Shown here: positions 16,567 to 24,685 of the stretch, in pieces | Layout of the letters: every line of letters starts with the position of its first letter | Numbering within the stretch: position 1 is the first letter of the stretch | Source: Rhodoplanes azumiensis | Lineage (GTDB): Bacteria > Pseudomonadota > Alphaproteobacteria > Rhizobiales > Xanthobacteraceae | DNA length: 64,000 nt | Direction of reading: 5' to 3' | Assembly (NCBI RefSeq): GCF_042682915.1 | Contig: NZ_JBHUIW010000023.1 | Location: forward strand, 36,316-100,315 | Notes under the pieces: model-generated | Databases searched by the model: none | What the model saw: only the letters and a program-made list of their open reading frames with translations | What the model was told of the DNA's origin: nothing | Program-made: the position numbers and the translations under genes

Positions 16567-17546
16567 ATGCTGGTCGTCGGTTTCCTGCTGCTCGTCGCCG
16601 TGGTCGTTCTCGCGGCGTCGGCGCTGCTCACCTGGCGGCTCGCCCGCACGATCGAGAAGGAGAACCCGCCGGTCGGCCGCCTGATCGAGGCGGGGACAGC
16701 GCGCCTTCATCTCGTCGACCTGACGCCGGAGCATCCTCCGGCTGGGGCCTCCGGTGCGCGGGATCGGCCGGCCGTGCTGCTGCTGCACGGTGCCAATGTC
16801 CAGCACACCGACATGCGCGTCGCGCTCGGCGACCGGCTCGCGCGCCGGCTGCGCGTCCTGCTGCCGGACCGGCCGGGGCAGGGCTGGTCTCGGGGGAGGG
16901 CGGCCCCGAGGTCTCCGATCCCGGCCATCAGGTGGCGCTGATTCGCATCGCCGTGGAGAAGGTCGGGGCCGGCCCGCTGATCGTCGTCGGCCACTCGCTC
17001 GGTGGCCTGATCGCGCTGCGCTACGCGCTCGACGAGCCCGGCGCCGTGAAGGGCCTGGTGCTGATCAACCCGACGACCCACCCGCGTCCGGGCGGGCTAC
17101 CGTGGTTCCAGCGCGTCGCCGAGGTGGTGTTCGTCGGCCCGCTGATCTGGACCGTGCTGTTGCCGGCGACCCTGCCGATGCTGGACCGCCTGATCACCCG
17201 GCTGTTCCGGCCGGAGCCGCCGGTTCGCGACTACGCCGGTCGCACCGCGCTGGCGCTGGCGCTGACGCCGCGGCGCTTCCGCAACAGCATGAAGGAATAT
17301 TCGGATCTGCGCGACCATCTCGTCGCGGTCGCCCCGCGCTACCCCGACGTGACGGTGCCGACCGTGGTGGTCGTCGCCGAGGCCGACCCGATCGTGCCGG
17401 CCGCCGTCCATGGCGACGTGCTGGCCAAGGTGCTGCCGCACGGCCGTCTCGTGCGCATTCCCGGCGCCGGTCACATGGCCCACCACCGCCACGCCGAGAT
17501 CATCGCGGCCGAGATCGAGCGCCTCGCCGGTCTGCCGCCGGCCTGA
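16567..17546 (+). pseudogene. Alpha/beta hydrolase, broken by a single frameshift
   Basis: Two halves of one hydrolase lie in different frames. The first (from 16567, or GTG 16558) has an N-terminal membrane helix (MLVVGFLLLVAVVVLAASAL), the oxyanion stretch VLLLHGANVQHTDM and LLPDRPGQGWS, then runs into out-of-frame sequence ending at 16941. The second resumes with EGGPEVSDPGHQVAL and has the nucleophile elbow VVGHSLGGL, acid EADPIVP and base GAGHMAHH, ending at 17546. The frames join if one G is added to the G5 run at 16892-16896. Everything else is intact, so the lesion is recent, or is an assembly error, or is a slippage site. If repaired it would be a membrane-anchored serine hydrolase of about 326 residues. 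Confidence 0.8.
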
Positions 17547-17718
17547 GCCGCCGGACGCCGGATCGGAGCCGCACCGTCCCGGCACGGCGTCGTCCGCGCG
17601 GTTTCGCGTGACGGCCGAATTCCCCGAAGGTCCGCGGTGCCGGCCTTGCCAAGGGGCCGGGGATCATGCATCTAGAGCCCGTGGCGACCCGGTTACGGGC
17701 TGCCGCGTCCTCGTCCGG

Positions 17719-17795
17719 AGGAGTGTAGCTCAATTGGTCAGAGCACCGGTCTCCAAAACCGGGGGTTGGGGGTTCGAGTCCCTCCACTCCTGCCA
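17719..17795 (+). tRNA. tRNA-Trp (anticodon CCA)
   Basis: A complete cloverleaf: acceptor AGGAGTG pairs with CACTCCT, D arm GCTC/GAGC, anticodon stem CCGGT/ACCGG around loop CTCCAAA (anticodon CCA), T arm GGGGG-TTCGAGT-CCCTC, discriminator G17792 and an encoded CCA at 17793-17795. In most alphaproteobacteria tRNA-Trp lies just upstream of secE-nusG; here about 4.3 kb of other genes lies between. Confidence 0.97.
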
Positions 17796-18280
17796 GCCGG
17801 GGCCGACGACCTCCCTCTCTCCTTCCTGACAGTTCCCTCCTGACAGTTCCCTCCTGACAGCCTTTCCGCGGCCGACACGCGGGCCACCGCGTTCGTCCGA
17901 AAGCTGTCTCTCGAACGCGTTCTATCGAAAGCTTCCTCACGACGGCCACGCTCGACCGCAGCGGTCGCCGGTGACGGGTGGTGCGGGGCCTTGCGGCGTC
18001 GCCCGGCGCCACGGCTTTCCGGTCCACGACGGCCGGCCGGCGCCAGGGGAATCGTGGAAAGTTTCTCGGTCTTTCGACTTACGGCGCGCCGGCACAGCCG
18101 CGTGGACGGATCGTCCGCTTGGGCTATGCTGTTGCAAACAATGTGGTATTTTTTTCCTTCCGAATGGCATGCGCAATTTGTCGGGGTTGTGCTAAACGCG
18201 GTCTAGTCAACTCAGGGTATTGCGGGCGGCCGCCTTTGCGGGAGACCGTGCCGGTTCAACCTTGAAGTCGGGGCGAGGCG
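17796..18280. other. Non-coding gap
   Basis: Besides the short tandem repeat, no convincing gene is seen. The part at 18115-18200 is AT-richer than its surroundings (a run of seven T around 18152) and probably holds the promoter of the gene at 18281, but no clear -35/-10 pair was identified. Confidence 0.5.
17825..17860. repeat. 14-bp tandem repeat after tRNA-Trp
   Basis: CCTGACAGTTCCCT occurs twice in full and once as its first eight bases, head to tail, starting 30 bp after the tRNA. No function is evident. Confidence 0.75.
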
Positions 18281-19585
18281 ATGGCCGCGGAAGCCGCAAT
18301 GCTTCGGGGAGGTGACGCGGATCGCGACGCGCAGGCGCCGAACCGCGAGGCGCCGACCGGCCGCATCGCGCGTCGGCTTTTCATCCATATCGGCGGTTTC
18401 GATCCGGCGCCTCCGGAGCAGGTGTATCGCCTCTTCGCCCGCGAGACGGGGCGCTTTCGCCGGGTATGGTCGGCGCTCACCACGATGACCGAGCCGGAGC
18501 ATCGGCCGGACGGCGCCGACTGGACGATCGAGACCACCGGCCGCAACTGGCGGGTATCGACCCGGATCCGGCTCGTGCGCTGGGACGATCTGATGGAGGC
18601 CTACGCGGCCGCCCCGTGGTGGCGACGCATCGGGCGTGGGGTGCTGGCCTGTCTCGACTTCGTGGTCGGCGGCGCCCTCCACCGCTATGTCCGGACCGCC
18701 TGGCGCTACGCGCTGTTCTTCCTCTACCCGCCGCTCACGGTCCTCGCCTTCGCCGTCGCGGCCGGCCTCGGCGGCGCGGCGCTGAGCCGCGCGACCGGTT
18801 CGGCGCTCGCCGGCGCGCTCCTCGGCGCGGCCGCCTTCACGGCGCTTCTCTCCGGGCCTGGCCGGTGGTTCAAGCTTCCGCTGGCGTTCGATGACTGGAC
18901 CTTCGCCAGCGCCTATGTCCGGGTTCCGCCGAAAATCCTGGCGGACCGGCTCGACCGGCTCGCGGCCGACATCGTCGCCGCCGCGCGCGACGGCGAGGTC
19001 GACGAGATCGTCCTGCTCGGCCACAGCCTCGGCGCGGTGCTCGCCGTCGACGCGATCGACCGGGCGCTGGCGCTGGAGCCGGACCTCGGGCGCACCGGAC
19101 CTCCGGTGGCGCTGGTCACGGTCGGCTCGTCGGTCCTCAAGATCGCGCTGCACGGGCGGGCCGCCCGCTTCCGCGCGGCGCTCGCCCGGGTCGCGGTCGC
19201 GGACGGACCCTTCTGGGTCGAGTATCAGGCGTTGAGCGACGTGATGAACTTCTACAAGACCGACCCGGTCGGCGATGCGGGGCTGGTGCCGAGCGGCCGG
19301 CCGCTGGTGCGCGTCGTTCGGATCAGCCGGATGCTGGACCCCGATTACTATCGACGCATCTGGGGCCGGTTCTTTCGCCTGCATTGCCAGTTCGTTCGGG
19401 GCAACGATCGGCGCACCGCCTACGACTATTTCATGCTGGCCTGCGGACCGCTCGCCGTGCGAGAGACGGCCTGTCTGCCGGATGGCCCGGCTTCGGCGTT
19501 CGCGACCGACGGATCGTTGATCGAGCGGGCGCCGGCGAACGTCGCGGCCGAGAGGGCCGGCTCGGAGATCGTGTTGGCGCAATGA
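18281..19585 (+). CDS. Membrane protein with serine-hydrolase elbow (unknown function)
   Basis: A 434-residue protein. Residues about 32-40 (RRLFIHIGGFDP) give an N-terminal strand like that of alpha/beta hydrolases. Two membrane helices follow at about 142-190 (YALFFLYPPLTVLAFAVAAG and a Gly/Ala-rich second helix). The C-terminal half has EIVLLGHSLGAVLAVDAIDR, the G-x-S-x-G nucleophile elbow of lipases, and VALVTVGSSVLKIALHG. The membrane insert inside the hydrolase core is unusual. It overlaps the next gene by four bases (ATGA), so the two are translationally coupled. I infer a membrane-associated lipase or esterase; no substrate is evident. Confidence 0.75.
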   Translation: MAAEAAMLRGGDADRDAQAPNREAPTGRIARRLFIHIGGFDPAPPEQVYRLFARETGRFRRVWSALTTMTEPEHRPDGADWTIETTGRNWRVSTRIRLVRWDDLMEAYAAAPWWRRIGRGVLACLDFVVGGALHRYVRTAWRYALFFLYPPLTVLAFAVAAGLGGAALSRATGSALAGALLGAAAFTALLSGPGRWFKLPLAFDDWTFASAYVRVPPKILADRLDRLAADIVAAARDGEVDEIVLLGHSLGAVLAVDAIDRALALEPDLGRTGPPVALVTVGSSVLKIALHGRAARFRAALARVAVADGPFWVEYQALSDVMNFYKTDPVGDAGLVPSGRPLVRVVRISRMLDPDYYRRIWGRFFRLHCQFVRGNDRRTAYDYFMLACGPLAVRETACLPDGPASAFATDGSLIERAPANVAAERAGSEIVLAQ

Positions 19586-20166
19586 CCCCGCTCATCGCGA
19601 AGCTCGCCTACGGCGCGCTCGTCGTCGGCTGGTTCGTCATTCGCTATCCGTATGCGCGGCGGGCCCGGCGGACGCCGGTGGCGTCCAGCCGCCGCGGCGT
19701 CCGGGAAAACCTCCTTCTCGGCATCTCGTTGACCGGCCTCGGACTGCTTCCGATCTTGTATGTCGTCACCGGGATGCCGCGCGTCGCCGACTACCCGTTC
19801 CAGCCCGTCCTTGCGGCGCTGGGCGGACTGGTCGCCGTCGCCGCCTTGGTGATGTTCCGGCTCTCCCACAAGGCGCTCGGCCGCAACTGGTCGATCAGCC
19901 TCGACGTCCGCGACCGCCACACGCTGGTGACCGACGGAGTCTATCGCTGGGTCCGCCATCCCATGTACACGGCCTTCTGGCTGTGGGCGCTCGCGCAGGC
20001 CCTCCTGCTGCCCAACGCGATCGCCGGTCCGGCCGGGCTGGTCGGCTTCGGCGTGCTGTTCTTCGGGCGCGTCGGCAGCGAGGAGCGGATGATGCTGGAC
20101 GCGTTCGGCGACCAGTACCGCGCCTATATGGGGCGCACCCGGCGCATCATTCCGCTGGTCTACTGA
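19582..20166 (+). CDS. Isoprenylcysteine carboxyl methyltransferase-like membrane protein
   Basis: A 194-residue integral membrane protein with about five helices. The C-terminal part has the ICMT/PEMT cofactor signature: TLVTDGVYRWVRHPMYTAFW, then a hydrophobic hairpin and GSEERMMLDAFGDQYRAYM, the EE-containing loop that closes over S-adenosylmethionine. Bacterial members methylate lipids or small molecules; most lack a known substrate. Its ATG overlaps the stop of the hydrolase-like gene, suggesting the pair act on the same membrane substrate. The frame is open to 19384 but the start at 19582 fits both the overlap and the first helix. Confidence 0.85.
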   Translation: MTPLIAKLAYGALVVGWFVIRYPYARRARRTPVASSRRGVRENLLLGISLTGLGLLPILYVVTGMPRVADYPFQPVLAALGGLVAVAALVMFRLSHKALGRNWSISLDVRDRHTLVTDGVYRWVRHPMYTAFWLWALAQALLLPNAIAGPAGLVGFGVLFFGRVGSEERMMLDAFGDQYRAYMGRTRRIIPLVY

Positions 20167-20630
20167 GCCTCGCGGCGGCCCGTCTTCGCTCCGCGCCCCC
20201 CTCCACGCTCCCCTCCGCGACCGCCGTCTCGCACCTCGACCGCGAGTCTCGAATCGCCCCGGGATCCGGCCGCTCCTCGCCGGCGCCGTGGCGTCGCCGA
20301 GCGTCGAGCCGCCCCTCCGTCCGGTGTGCCGCCGACGGTCCACCGGGATCGTGCCGGGCCGCGTGCGAGGGCCTCGGCGAACTTGATTTCCTACACCGAT
20401 ATCATGGATTTCGGGGTGGTTCTTGGAAGCCTCGCATCGCGCAACTAGCACGCGCGTGTTATGGGTTAGCCGTGCGCGGAGGGCGTGTCTTTGATGCAAC
20501 AACACCGCGGGAATGCGCTCGACCGACGGCGTTTTCGAGCTATCGATGGTTGCGCCGCCCGGTGTCTTGCACGACCCTTCGGCAGCTCACGTTCGACGTG
20601 GGTACTTGGGGAAAGATCACGGGGGCTCAC
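20167..20630. other. Non-coding gap
   Basis: No gene with credible coding features is seen. The stretch from 20385 is less GC-rich and probably carries the leader of the small secreted protein at 20631. No hairpin or repeat was found that I could support. Confidence 0.45.
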
Positions 20631-20825
20631 ATGTTGAAACTCGCAGTCATCGCGTCCGCCAGTCTCGCTTTGGTCGGTTCGGCCTTCGCCGCCGACATGC
20701 CGGTGCGGCAGCCGCCGCCGCCGGTCGCGGCCGTCGGCAAGGCGCCGGTCGGCAAGGCTCCGATCGGCAAGGCGCCGATCGGCAAGGCTCCGATCGGCAA
20801 GGGCCCGGTCGTCGCGAAGTACTGA
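20631..20825 (+). CDS. Small secreted GKAP-repeat protein
   Basis: A 64-residue protein: signal peptide at residues 1-20 (MLKLAVIASASLALVGSAFA), then ADMPVRQPPPPV and five tandem GK(A/G)P(V/I) pentapeptides at residues 36-60, ending VVAKY. The mature part is about 44 residues, basic and certainly unstructured. Similar short GKGP-repeat exported proteins occur in other Rhizobiales without known role. It is preceded by GGGGGCTCAC and followed by the secreted His/Cys protein at 20965. Confidence 0.7.
   Translation: MLKLAVIASASLALVGSAFAADMPVRQPPPPVAAVGKAPVGKAPIGKAPIGKAPIGKGPVVAKY
20736..20810. repeat. 15-bp coding tandem repeat (5 units)
   Basis: Five in-frame 15-bp units of the type GGCAAGGCGCCGATC encode the GKAPI/GKAPV pentapeptides of the small secreted protein. 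Units alternate GCG/GCT at the Ala codon, so the array probably grew by a 30-bp step. Confidence 0.85.
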
Positions 20826-20964
20826 GACAGGGCTCGGGCCGGCCGATCGCTCGGCCTGCCCGCTCTCGGCCGGTCCACGACCGTCCACTGCAAGACCCGG
20901 GACCGCTGGTCGTCGCGTTCGACCTGCGGTCCCGCAGCAACGTGCCGCGAGCCAGGAGGCCTCG

Positions 20965-21636
20965 ATGTTCGACCTTTTCAATCGCAAACGTCTCGTCGCG
21001 ATCGTCGCCGGCCTGTCCGCGATCGCCCTGTCGAGCGGCGTCGCGATCGATGCGGCGCAGGCGCAGGGCACCACCCTGACGCGGGTCTCCGCCGTCGGCC
21101 AGGTGGACGGCGACGTCGCCGCGCCGCGCCCGCCCAAGCCGGCCGCGAAGTCCGGCGGCCGCTACTATGTCGATTTCCGCGCCCGCACCGCGGCGAGCTA
21201 CGGCCACGCCTTCATCTGGTACGGCAAGTCGGGGCAGCGCGCCGTCGAGGTGGCCGGTCTTCATCCGGCGACCGACAGCGTCATCCCTTACATTCTCGGG
21301 CACATCCTCCCGGTGCCGGCCGAGACGGGCAAGAGCTACGGCGATCTCGACGAGCAGTACCTGACCGCGAGCTACCGGGTGTACCTGACGGACGCCGAGG
21401 CCCAGAAGGTGTTCGCCTATATCAAGCGCAAGCAGGCCACCACGCTGGTGTGGAACGCCGCGACCATCAACTGTGTCGCGTTCATCTCCGACATCGCGCA
21501 ATACATGGGCCTCGAGGTGCCGAGCTCGAACCTGCTGTACCCGGAAGACTGGGTGAACCGCCTGCGTGCGCTCAACCGCGGCCGCAAGGTGACGGTCAGC
21601 GCGGAGCCGGTCGGGTTCCAGAGCGACGCCCGCTGA
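20965..21636 (+). CDS. Secreted protein with permuted papain-like His/Cys pair
   Basis: A 223-residue protein with a signal peptide (hydrophobic core at about residues 10-27, cleavage near DAAQAQ-GT). The mature part begins with a Pro/Ala linker, then SYGHAFIWYGKSGQR with His81 and TINCVAFISDIAQYMGLEVP with Cys170. The order His-then-Cys, with His on a strand and an N-C-V/x-F Cys helix, is that of permuted NlpC/P60 enzymes such as the LRAT/YaeF group. I infer a periplasmic peptidase, amidase or acyltransferase fold. It is immediately downstream of the GKAP-repeat protein and may share its promoter. Confidence 0.65.
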   Translation: MFDLFNRKRLVAIVAGLSAIALSSGVAIDAAQAQGTTLTRVSAVGQVDGDVAAPRPPKPAAKSGGRYYVDFRARTAASYGHAFIWYGKSGQRAVEVAGLHPATDSVIPYILGHILPVPAETGKSYGDLDEQYLTASYRVYLTDAEAQKVFAYIKRKQATTLVWNAATINCVAFISDIAQYMGLEVPSSNLLYPEDWVNRLRALNRGRKVTVSAEPVGFQSDAR

Positions 21637-22107
21637 CGGGCGGAGCCGTTGCGGCGGACATCCCCGGGTGATCGACCGGATCGAAACACGCGCGGCTCGC
21701 CCCCCGGCGAGCCGTCGCCGTTCACGGCCGGTCGAGGCGACCGGGCAGGGGCGATCGACGACGTGCGATCGTTCTTCGAGCCCTTGAATTTCCCGAAGAA
21801 AATCGAGCGCCGGCCGGACCGGGTCGGCCGGGTTCTGTTGACGGCCCCGCTCGAACGTGTAAAACGGGCCGACCTAGACGTTCGAGGTTTCGGACGGGTC
21901 TGCCGGGACCGCCCCGATTTCGATTGCGATCCGAGCCTCCTGGCGTCTGGAATCCCTCGACTCCTGCCTGGTCTGAGCGTCGCCGATCGCACAGCCGGGC
22001 CGGGGGGCGGCTCTCGCGGCGGGGTGTTCGTGAGGAGAGGGAGCCGACGGCGATCCGGCCGTCGCCCGCGCGGCTTTTCACGCATTTTGGGACGATCGGA
22101 AGAGGCG
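21637..22107. other. Non-coding gap upstream of secE
   Basis: A 471-bp gap with no credible gene. It should hold the secE-nusG promoter; one candidate is listed separately at 21838-21865. Confidence 0.5.
21838..21865 (+). promoter_or_regulatory. Candidate sigma-70 promoter for secE-nusG
   Basis: TTGACG at 21838-21843 and TAAAAC at 21860-21865 with a 16-bp spacer, about 240 bp before secE. It is the best -35/-10 pair seen by eye in the gap; alphaproteobacterial promoters are loose, so this is tentative. Confidence 0.3.
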
Positions 22108-22305
22108 ATGGCGAAGGTTAGCCCGTTCAAGTTCTTGCAGGAGGTCCGCTCGGAGACCGAGAAGGTCACCTGGCCGACCCGGCGGGAGACCGCGATCACC
22201 ACCGTCATGGTGTTCGTGATGTCGGCGAGCGCGGCCGTCTTCTTCCTCCTGGCCGACCAGGTCATCCGGTTCGGCGTGACGCTCGTGCTCGGGATCGGAC
22301 GCTGA
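22108..22305 (+). CDS. secE: Protein translocase subunit SecE
   Basis: Essential SecYEG clamp subunit, 65 residues. The amphipathic N-terminus KFLQEVRSETEKVTWPTRRE is the SecE signature, followed by the single membrane helix (TVMVFVMSASAAVFFLLADQ). The size is normal for the one-helix alphaproteobacterial form. GGAAGAGG lies seven bases before the ATG. nusG follows within 20 bp. Confidence 0.97.
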   Translation: MAKVSPFKFLQEVRSETEKVTWPTRRETAITTVMVFVMSASAAVFFLLADQVIRFGVTLVLGIGR

Positions 22306-22322
22306 CGCGGCGGATGATGGAC

Positions 22323-22853
22323 ATGAGCAAGCGCTGGTACATCGTTCACGCCTACTCGAATTTCGAGAACAAGGTCGCCGAATCGATCCGCGAGCAGGCG
22401 CGCCAGCGCCACCTCGAGCATCTGTTCGACGAGATTCTGGTGCCCAAGGAGAAGGTCCAGGAGGTGCGCCGCGGCCGCAAGGTCGATTCGGAGCGCAAGT
22501 TCTTCCCCGGCTACGTGCTGGTGAAGATGGACCTTACCGACGAGGCCTATCACCTCATCAAGAACACCCCGAAGGTCACCGGATTCCTCGGCAGCGACAA
22601 CAAGCCGATGCCGATCTCCGAGGCCGAGGCCGGCCGCATCCTGCACCAGGTGCAGGAGGGCATCGAGCGGCCGAAGCCGACCGTCTCGTTCGAGATCGGC
22701 GAGCAGGTGCGCGTGTCGGACGGGCCGTTCGCCTCGTTCAACGGCGTGGTCGAGGAGGTCGACGACGCCCGCTCGCGCATCAAGGTCGCGGTGTCGATCT
22801 TCGGTCGCGCCACGCCGGTCGAGCTGGAGTTCGGGCAGGTCGAGAAGGTCTGA
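22323..22853 (+). CDS. nusG: Transcription termination/antitermination protein NusG
   Basis: RNA polymerase-bound elongation factor, 176 residues. The NGN domain begins MSKRWYIVHAYSNFENKVAE and contains RKFFPGYVLVKMDL; the C-terminal KOW domain has GEQVRVSDGPFASFNGVVEE. In-frame ATGs at 22314 and 22317 are possible starts, but 22323 gives the conserved N-terminus. It forms an operon with secE. Normally rplK follows directly; here a terminator and two unrelated genes come first. Confidence 0.97.
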   Translation: MSKRWYIVHAYSNFENKVAESIREQARQRHLEHLFDEILVPKEKVQEVRRGRKVDSERKFFPGYVLVKMDLTDEAYHLIKNTPKVTGFLGSDNKPMPISEAEAGRILHQVQEGIERPKPTVSFEIGEQVRVSDGPFASFNGVVEEVDDARSRIKVAVSIFGRATPVELEFGQVEKV

Positions 22854-22886
22854 CCGCAACGCCCTGTTAACTATAGTGATTCGTCC

Positions 22887-22914
22887 AACGGCCGGGCCTT
22901 GCCCGGCCGTTTTG
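22887..22914 (+). terminator. Rho-independent terminator after nusG
   Basis: An 11-bp perfect stem AACGGCCGGGC / GCCCGGCCGTT with a CTT loop, followed by TTT, 34 bp after the nusG stop. It separates secE-nusG from the following cassette. Confidence 0.85.
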
Positions 22915-22973
22915 CATGCGAGGCGCTGCCGCGGCGGTTCTGCGAATGCAACTCCGCAGTCTCGGCTAAGCTG

Positions 22974-23990
22974 TTAAAATCCTTCGAGAACAAGCTTGCC
23001 GCGGGTGCGGCCGCTCTCGATCAGCGCGTGGGCCCGCCGCAGCGTCGCCGCGTCGATGCGCCCGAGCGTCTCGGTCGCCGTGGTCTCGATGCGACCCGCG
23101 TCGACCAGATCGGCGACCTCGTCGAGCAGGCGATGTTGCTCGATCATGTCCGGCGTCTCGAACACCGGTCGGGTGAACATCAGCTCCCAGTGCAGCGAGG
23201 CGCATTTGCGCTTCAGCTTTCGCACGTCGATCGGCCCCGGATCGTCGATCAGGCCGAACCTGCCCTGCGGCGCGATGACCTCGGCAATCGCGTCGAAGTG
23301 CTGGTCGGTGCTTGTGGTGGAGAAGATATAGGGCACGGTGGCATGCCCGATGGCGGCGAGCTGCGGCGCCATCGGCTGGGTGTGGTCGATCACGTGATGG
23401 GCGCCGAGCGACCGCGCCCACTCGGCCGTCTCGGGGCGTGACGCGGTGCCGATCACGGTGACGTCGGTGAGCGCCCGCGCGAGCTGGATGGCGATCGAGC
23501 CGACCCCGCCCGCGCTGCCGATCAACAACAGGCCCGGGCCGCCGTCGCGGCCGTCCCGGCCGCGCGGAATGCCCAGACGGTCGAACATCATCTCCCAAGC
23601 CGTGATGGCCGTCAGCGGCAGCGCCGCAGCGGCCGCGAAGCCCAGCCTTGTCGGTTTGCGGCCGACGATGCGCTCGTCGACCAGGTGGAACTCGGCATTG
23701 GTGCCCGGACGGGCGATCGAGCCGGCGTAGAAGACTTCGTCGCCGGGGCTGAACAATGTGACGTCCGGCCCGACCTCGGCCACCACGCCGGCGGCGTCGT
23801 AGCCGAGAACAACCGGCTTCCCAGTGGTTTCGGTCCGCTTCCTCACTTTGGTGTCGACCGGATTCACCGACACGGCCTTCACCTCGACCAGGAGATCCCG
23901 GCCGGTCGGCACCGGCCGGTCGAGGATGAGGTCGATCAGCGATTCGGGGTCGTCGATGGGCAGCGAGCGGGTGAAGCCGACGGCACGCAT
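22974..23990 (-). CDS. Zinc-binding alcohol dehydrogenase family / quinone oxidoreductase-like
   Basis: A 338-residue medium-chain dehydrogenase. The N-terminal GroES-like domain has VKAVSVNPVDTKVRKRTET and VLGYDAAGVVAEVGPDVTLF; the nucleotide-binding domain has LLLIGSAGGVGSIAIQLARAL, an AGGVGS-type NADPH motif. It lacks the structural zinc cysteine cluster, as do quinone oxidoreductases, despite the family name. The ATG at 23990 starts MRAVGFTRSLPIDD, the usual beginning. It is divergent from an HxlR regulator 133 bp away; this pairing is typical of quinone/electrophile-responsive oxidoreductase loci. Confidence 0.88.
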   Translation of the reverse strand: MRAVGFTRSLPIDDPESLIDLILDRPVPTGRDLLVEVKAVSVNPVDTKVRKRTETTGKPVVLGYDAAGVVAEVGPDVTLFSPGDEVFYAGSIARPGTNAEFHLVDERIVGRKPTRLGFAAAAALPLTAITAWEMMFDRLGIPRGRDGRDGGPGLLLIGSAGGVGSIAIQLARALTDVTVIGTASRPETAEWARSLGAHHVIDHTQPMAPQLAAIGHATVPYIFSTTSTDQHFDAIAEVIAPQGRFGLIDDPGPIDVRKLKRKCASLHWELMFTRPVFETPDMIEQHRLLDEVADLVDAGRIETTATETLGRIDAATLRRAHALIESGRTRGKLVLEGF

Positions 23991-24123
23991 GAGGTCTCTC
24001 CAGGAGGCGGGGTCGCAGGGAGCGGCTCTCGACACGAGCCCACTCCGCACCCGCAAACCTTGTCGCTACGTCCGGAGAGCGCAAGAATGCACTTTTCCGC
24101 CTCTAAGGGACCATGAGAATACT

Positions 24124-24552
24124 ATGCCGAAGCCGTTCCGGACGTATGACTGCGGTCCCGGCTGCCCCGTGGAGGCGACGCTCGACCTCATCGACGGCAA
24201 GTGGAAGGGCGTCGTGCTCTATCACCTGCTGGACGGCTGCCTGCGCTTCAACGCGCTGCGCCGCAAGCTGCCCGGTGTCACCCAGCGGGTGCTGACCCGC
24301 CAGCTCCGCGAGCTGGAGGAGAGCGGCCTGATCGTCCGGACCGTCTATGCCGAGGTGCCGCCCCGGGTGGAGTACCGGTTGTCCGCGCGGGGCGAGAGCC
24401 TGCGCCCCGTCATCCTCGCCCTCAAGGCGTGGGGCGACGCCTATCTGGCCGAGCGCGCAGCGGTTTCCGAGGCTTCGGCGGCGGCGGCCCGAGCGCCTTC
24501 GGGACCGTCGACCGACACCGGCCCCCTTGTCTCCGAGCCCGCCCCGCGATAG
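24124..24552 (+). CDS. HxlR-family redox-type transcriptional regulator
   Basis: A 142-residue winged-helix protein. Signatures are CPVEATLDLIDGKWKGVVLY, LRFNALRRKLPGVTQRVLTR and LRELEESGLIVR. Cys10 and Cys14 (CGPGC) are close to the N-terminus, where the YodB/QorR members carry their redox-sensing cysteine. The C-terminus has a disordered Ala/Ser/Pro tail beyond residue 115. It is divergent from the quinone-oxidoreductase-like gene and very likely represses it until oxidised; that is inferred from the pairing. Confidence 0.88.
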   Translation: MPKPFRTYDCGPGCPVEATLDLIDGKWKGVVLYHLLDGCLRFNALRRKLPGVTQRVLTRQLRELEESGLIVRTVYAEVPPRVEYRLSARGESLRPVILALKAWGDAYLAERAAVSEASAAAARAPSGPSTDTGPLVSEPAPR

Positions 24553-24685
24553 AGAACCGCCACCCCGCCGCCGGCCCCCCGCCGGCGGTGGCGTCGATAC
24601 GTGGGAGGAGGGACGGTTCGCCGACCGCCCTTGATCCGCACCACGAACCCTGCGAGCCGGCGGCGCCGGCGCGAAGGACTTTGCC

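Noticed and set aside
17796..18280. Overlapping short frames after tRNA-Trp (17971-18265)
   Set aside because: Three mutually overlapping frames on one strand with no ribosome site or domain; none is convincing.
20736..20810. 15-bp units as possible iterons
   Set aside because: They are in frame within a coding region with a signal peptide and encode a regular pentapeptide.
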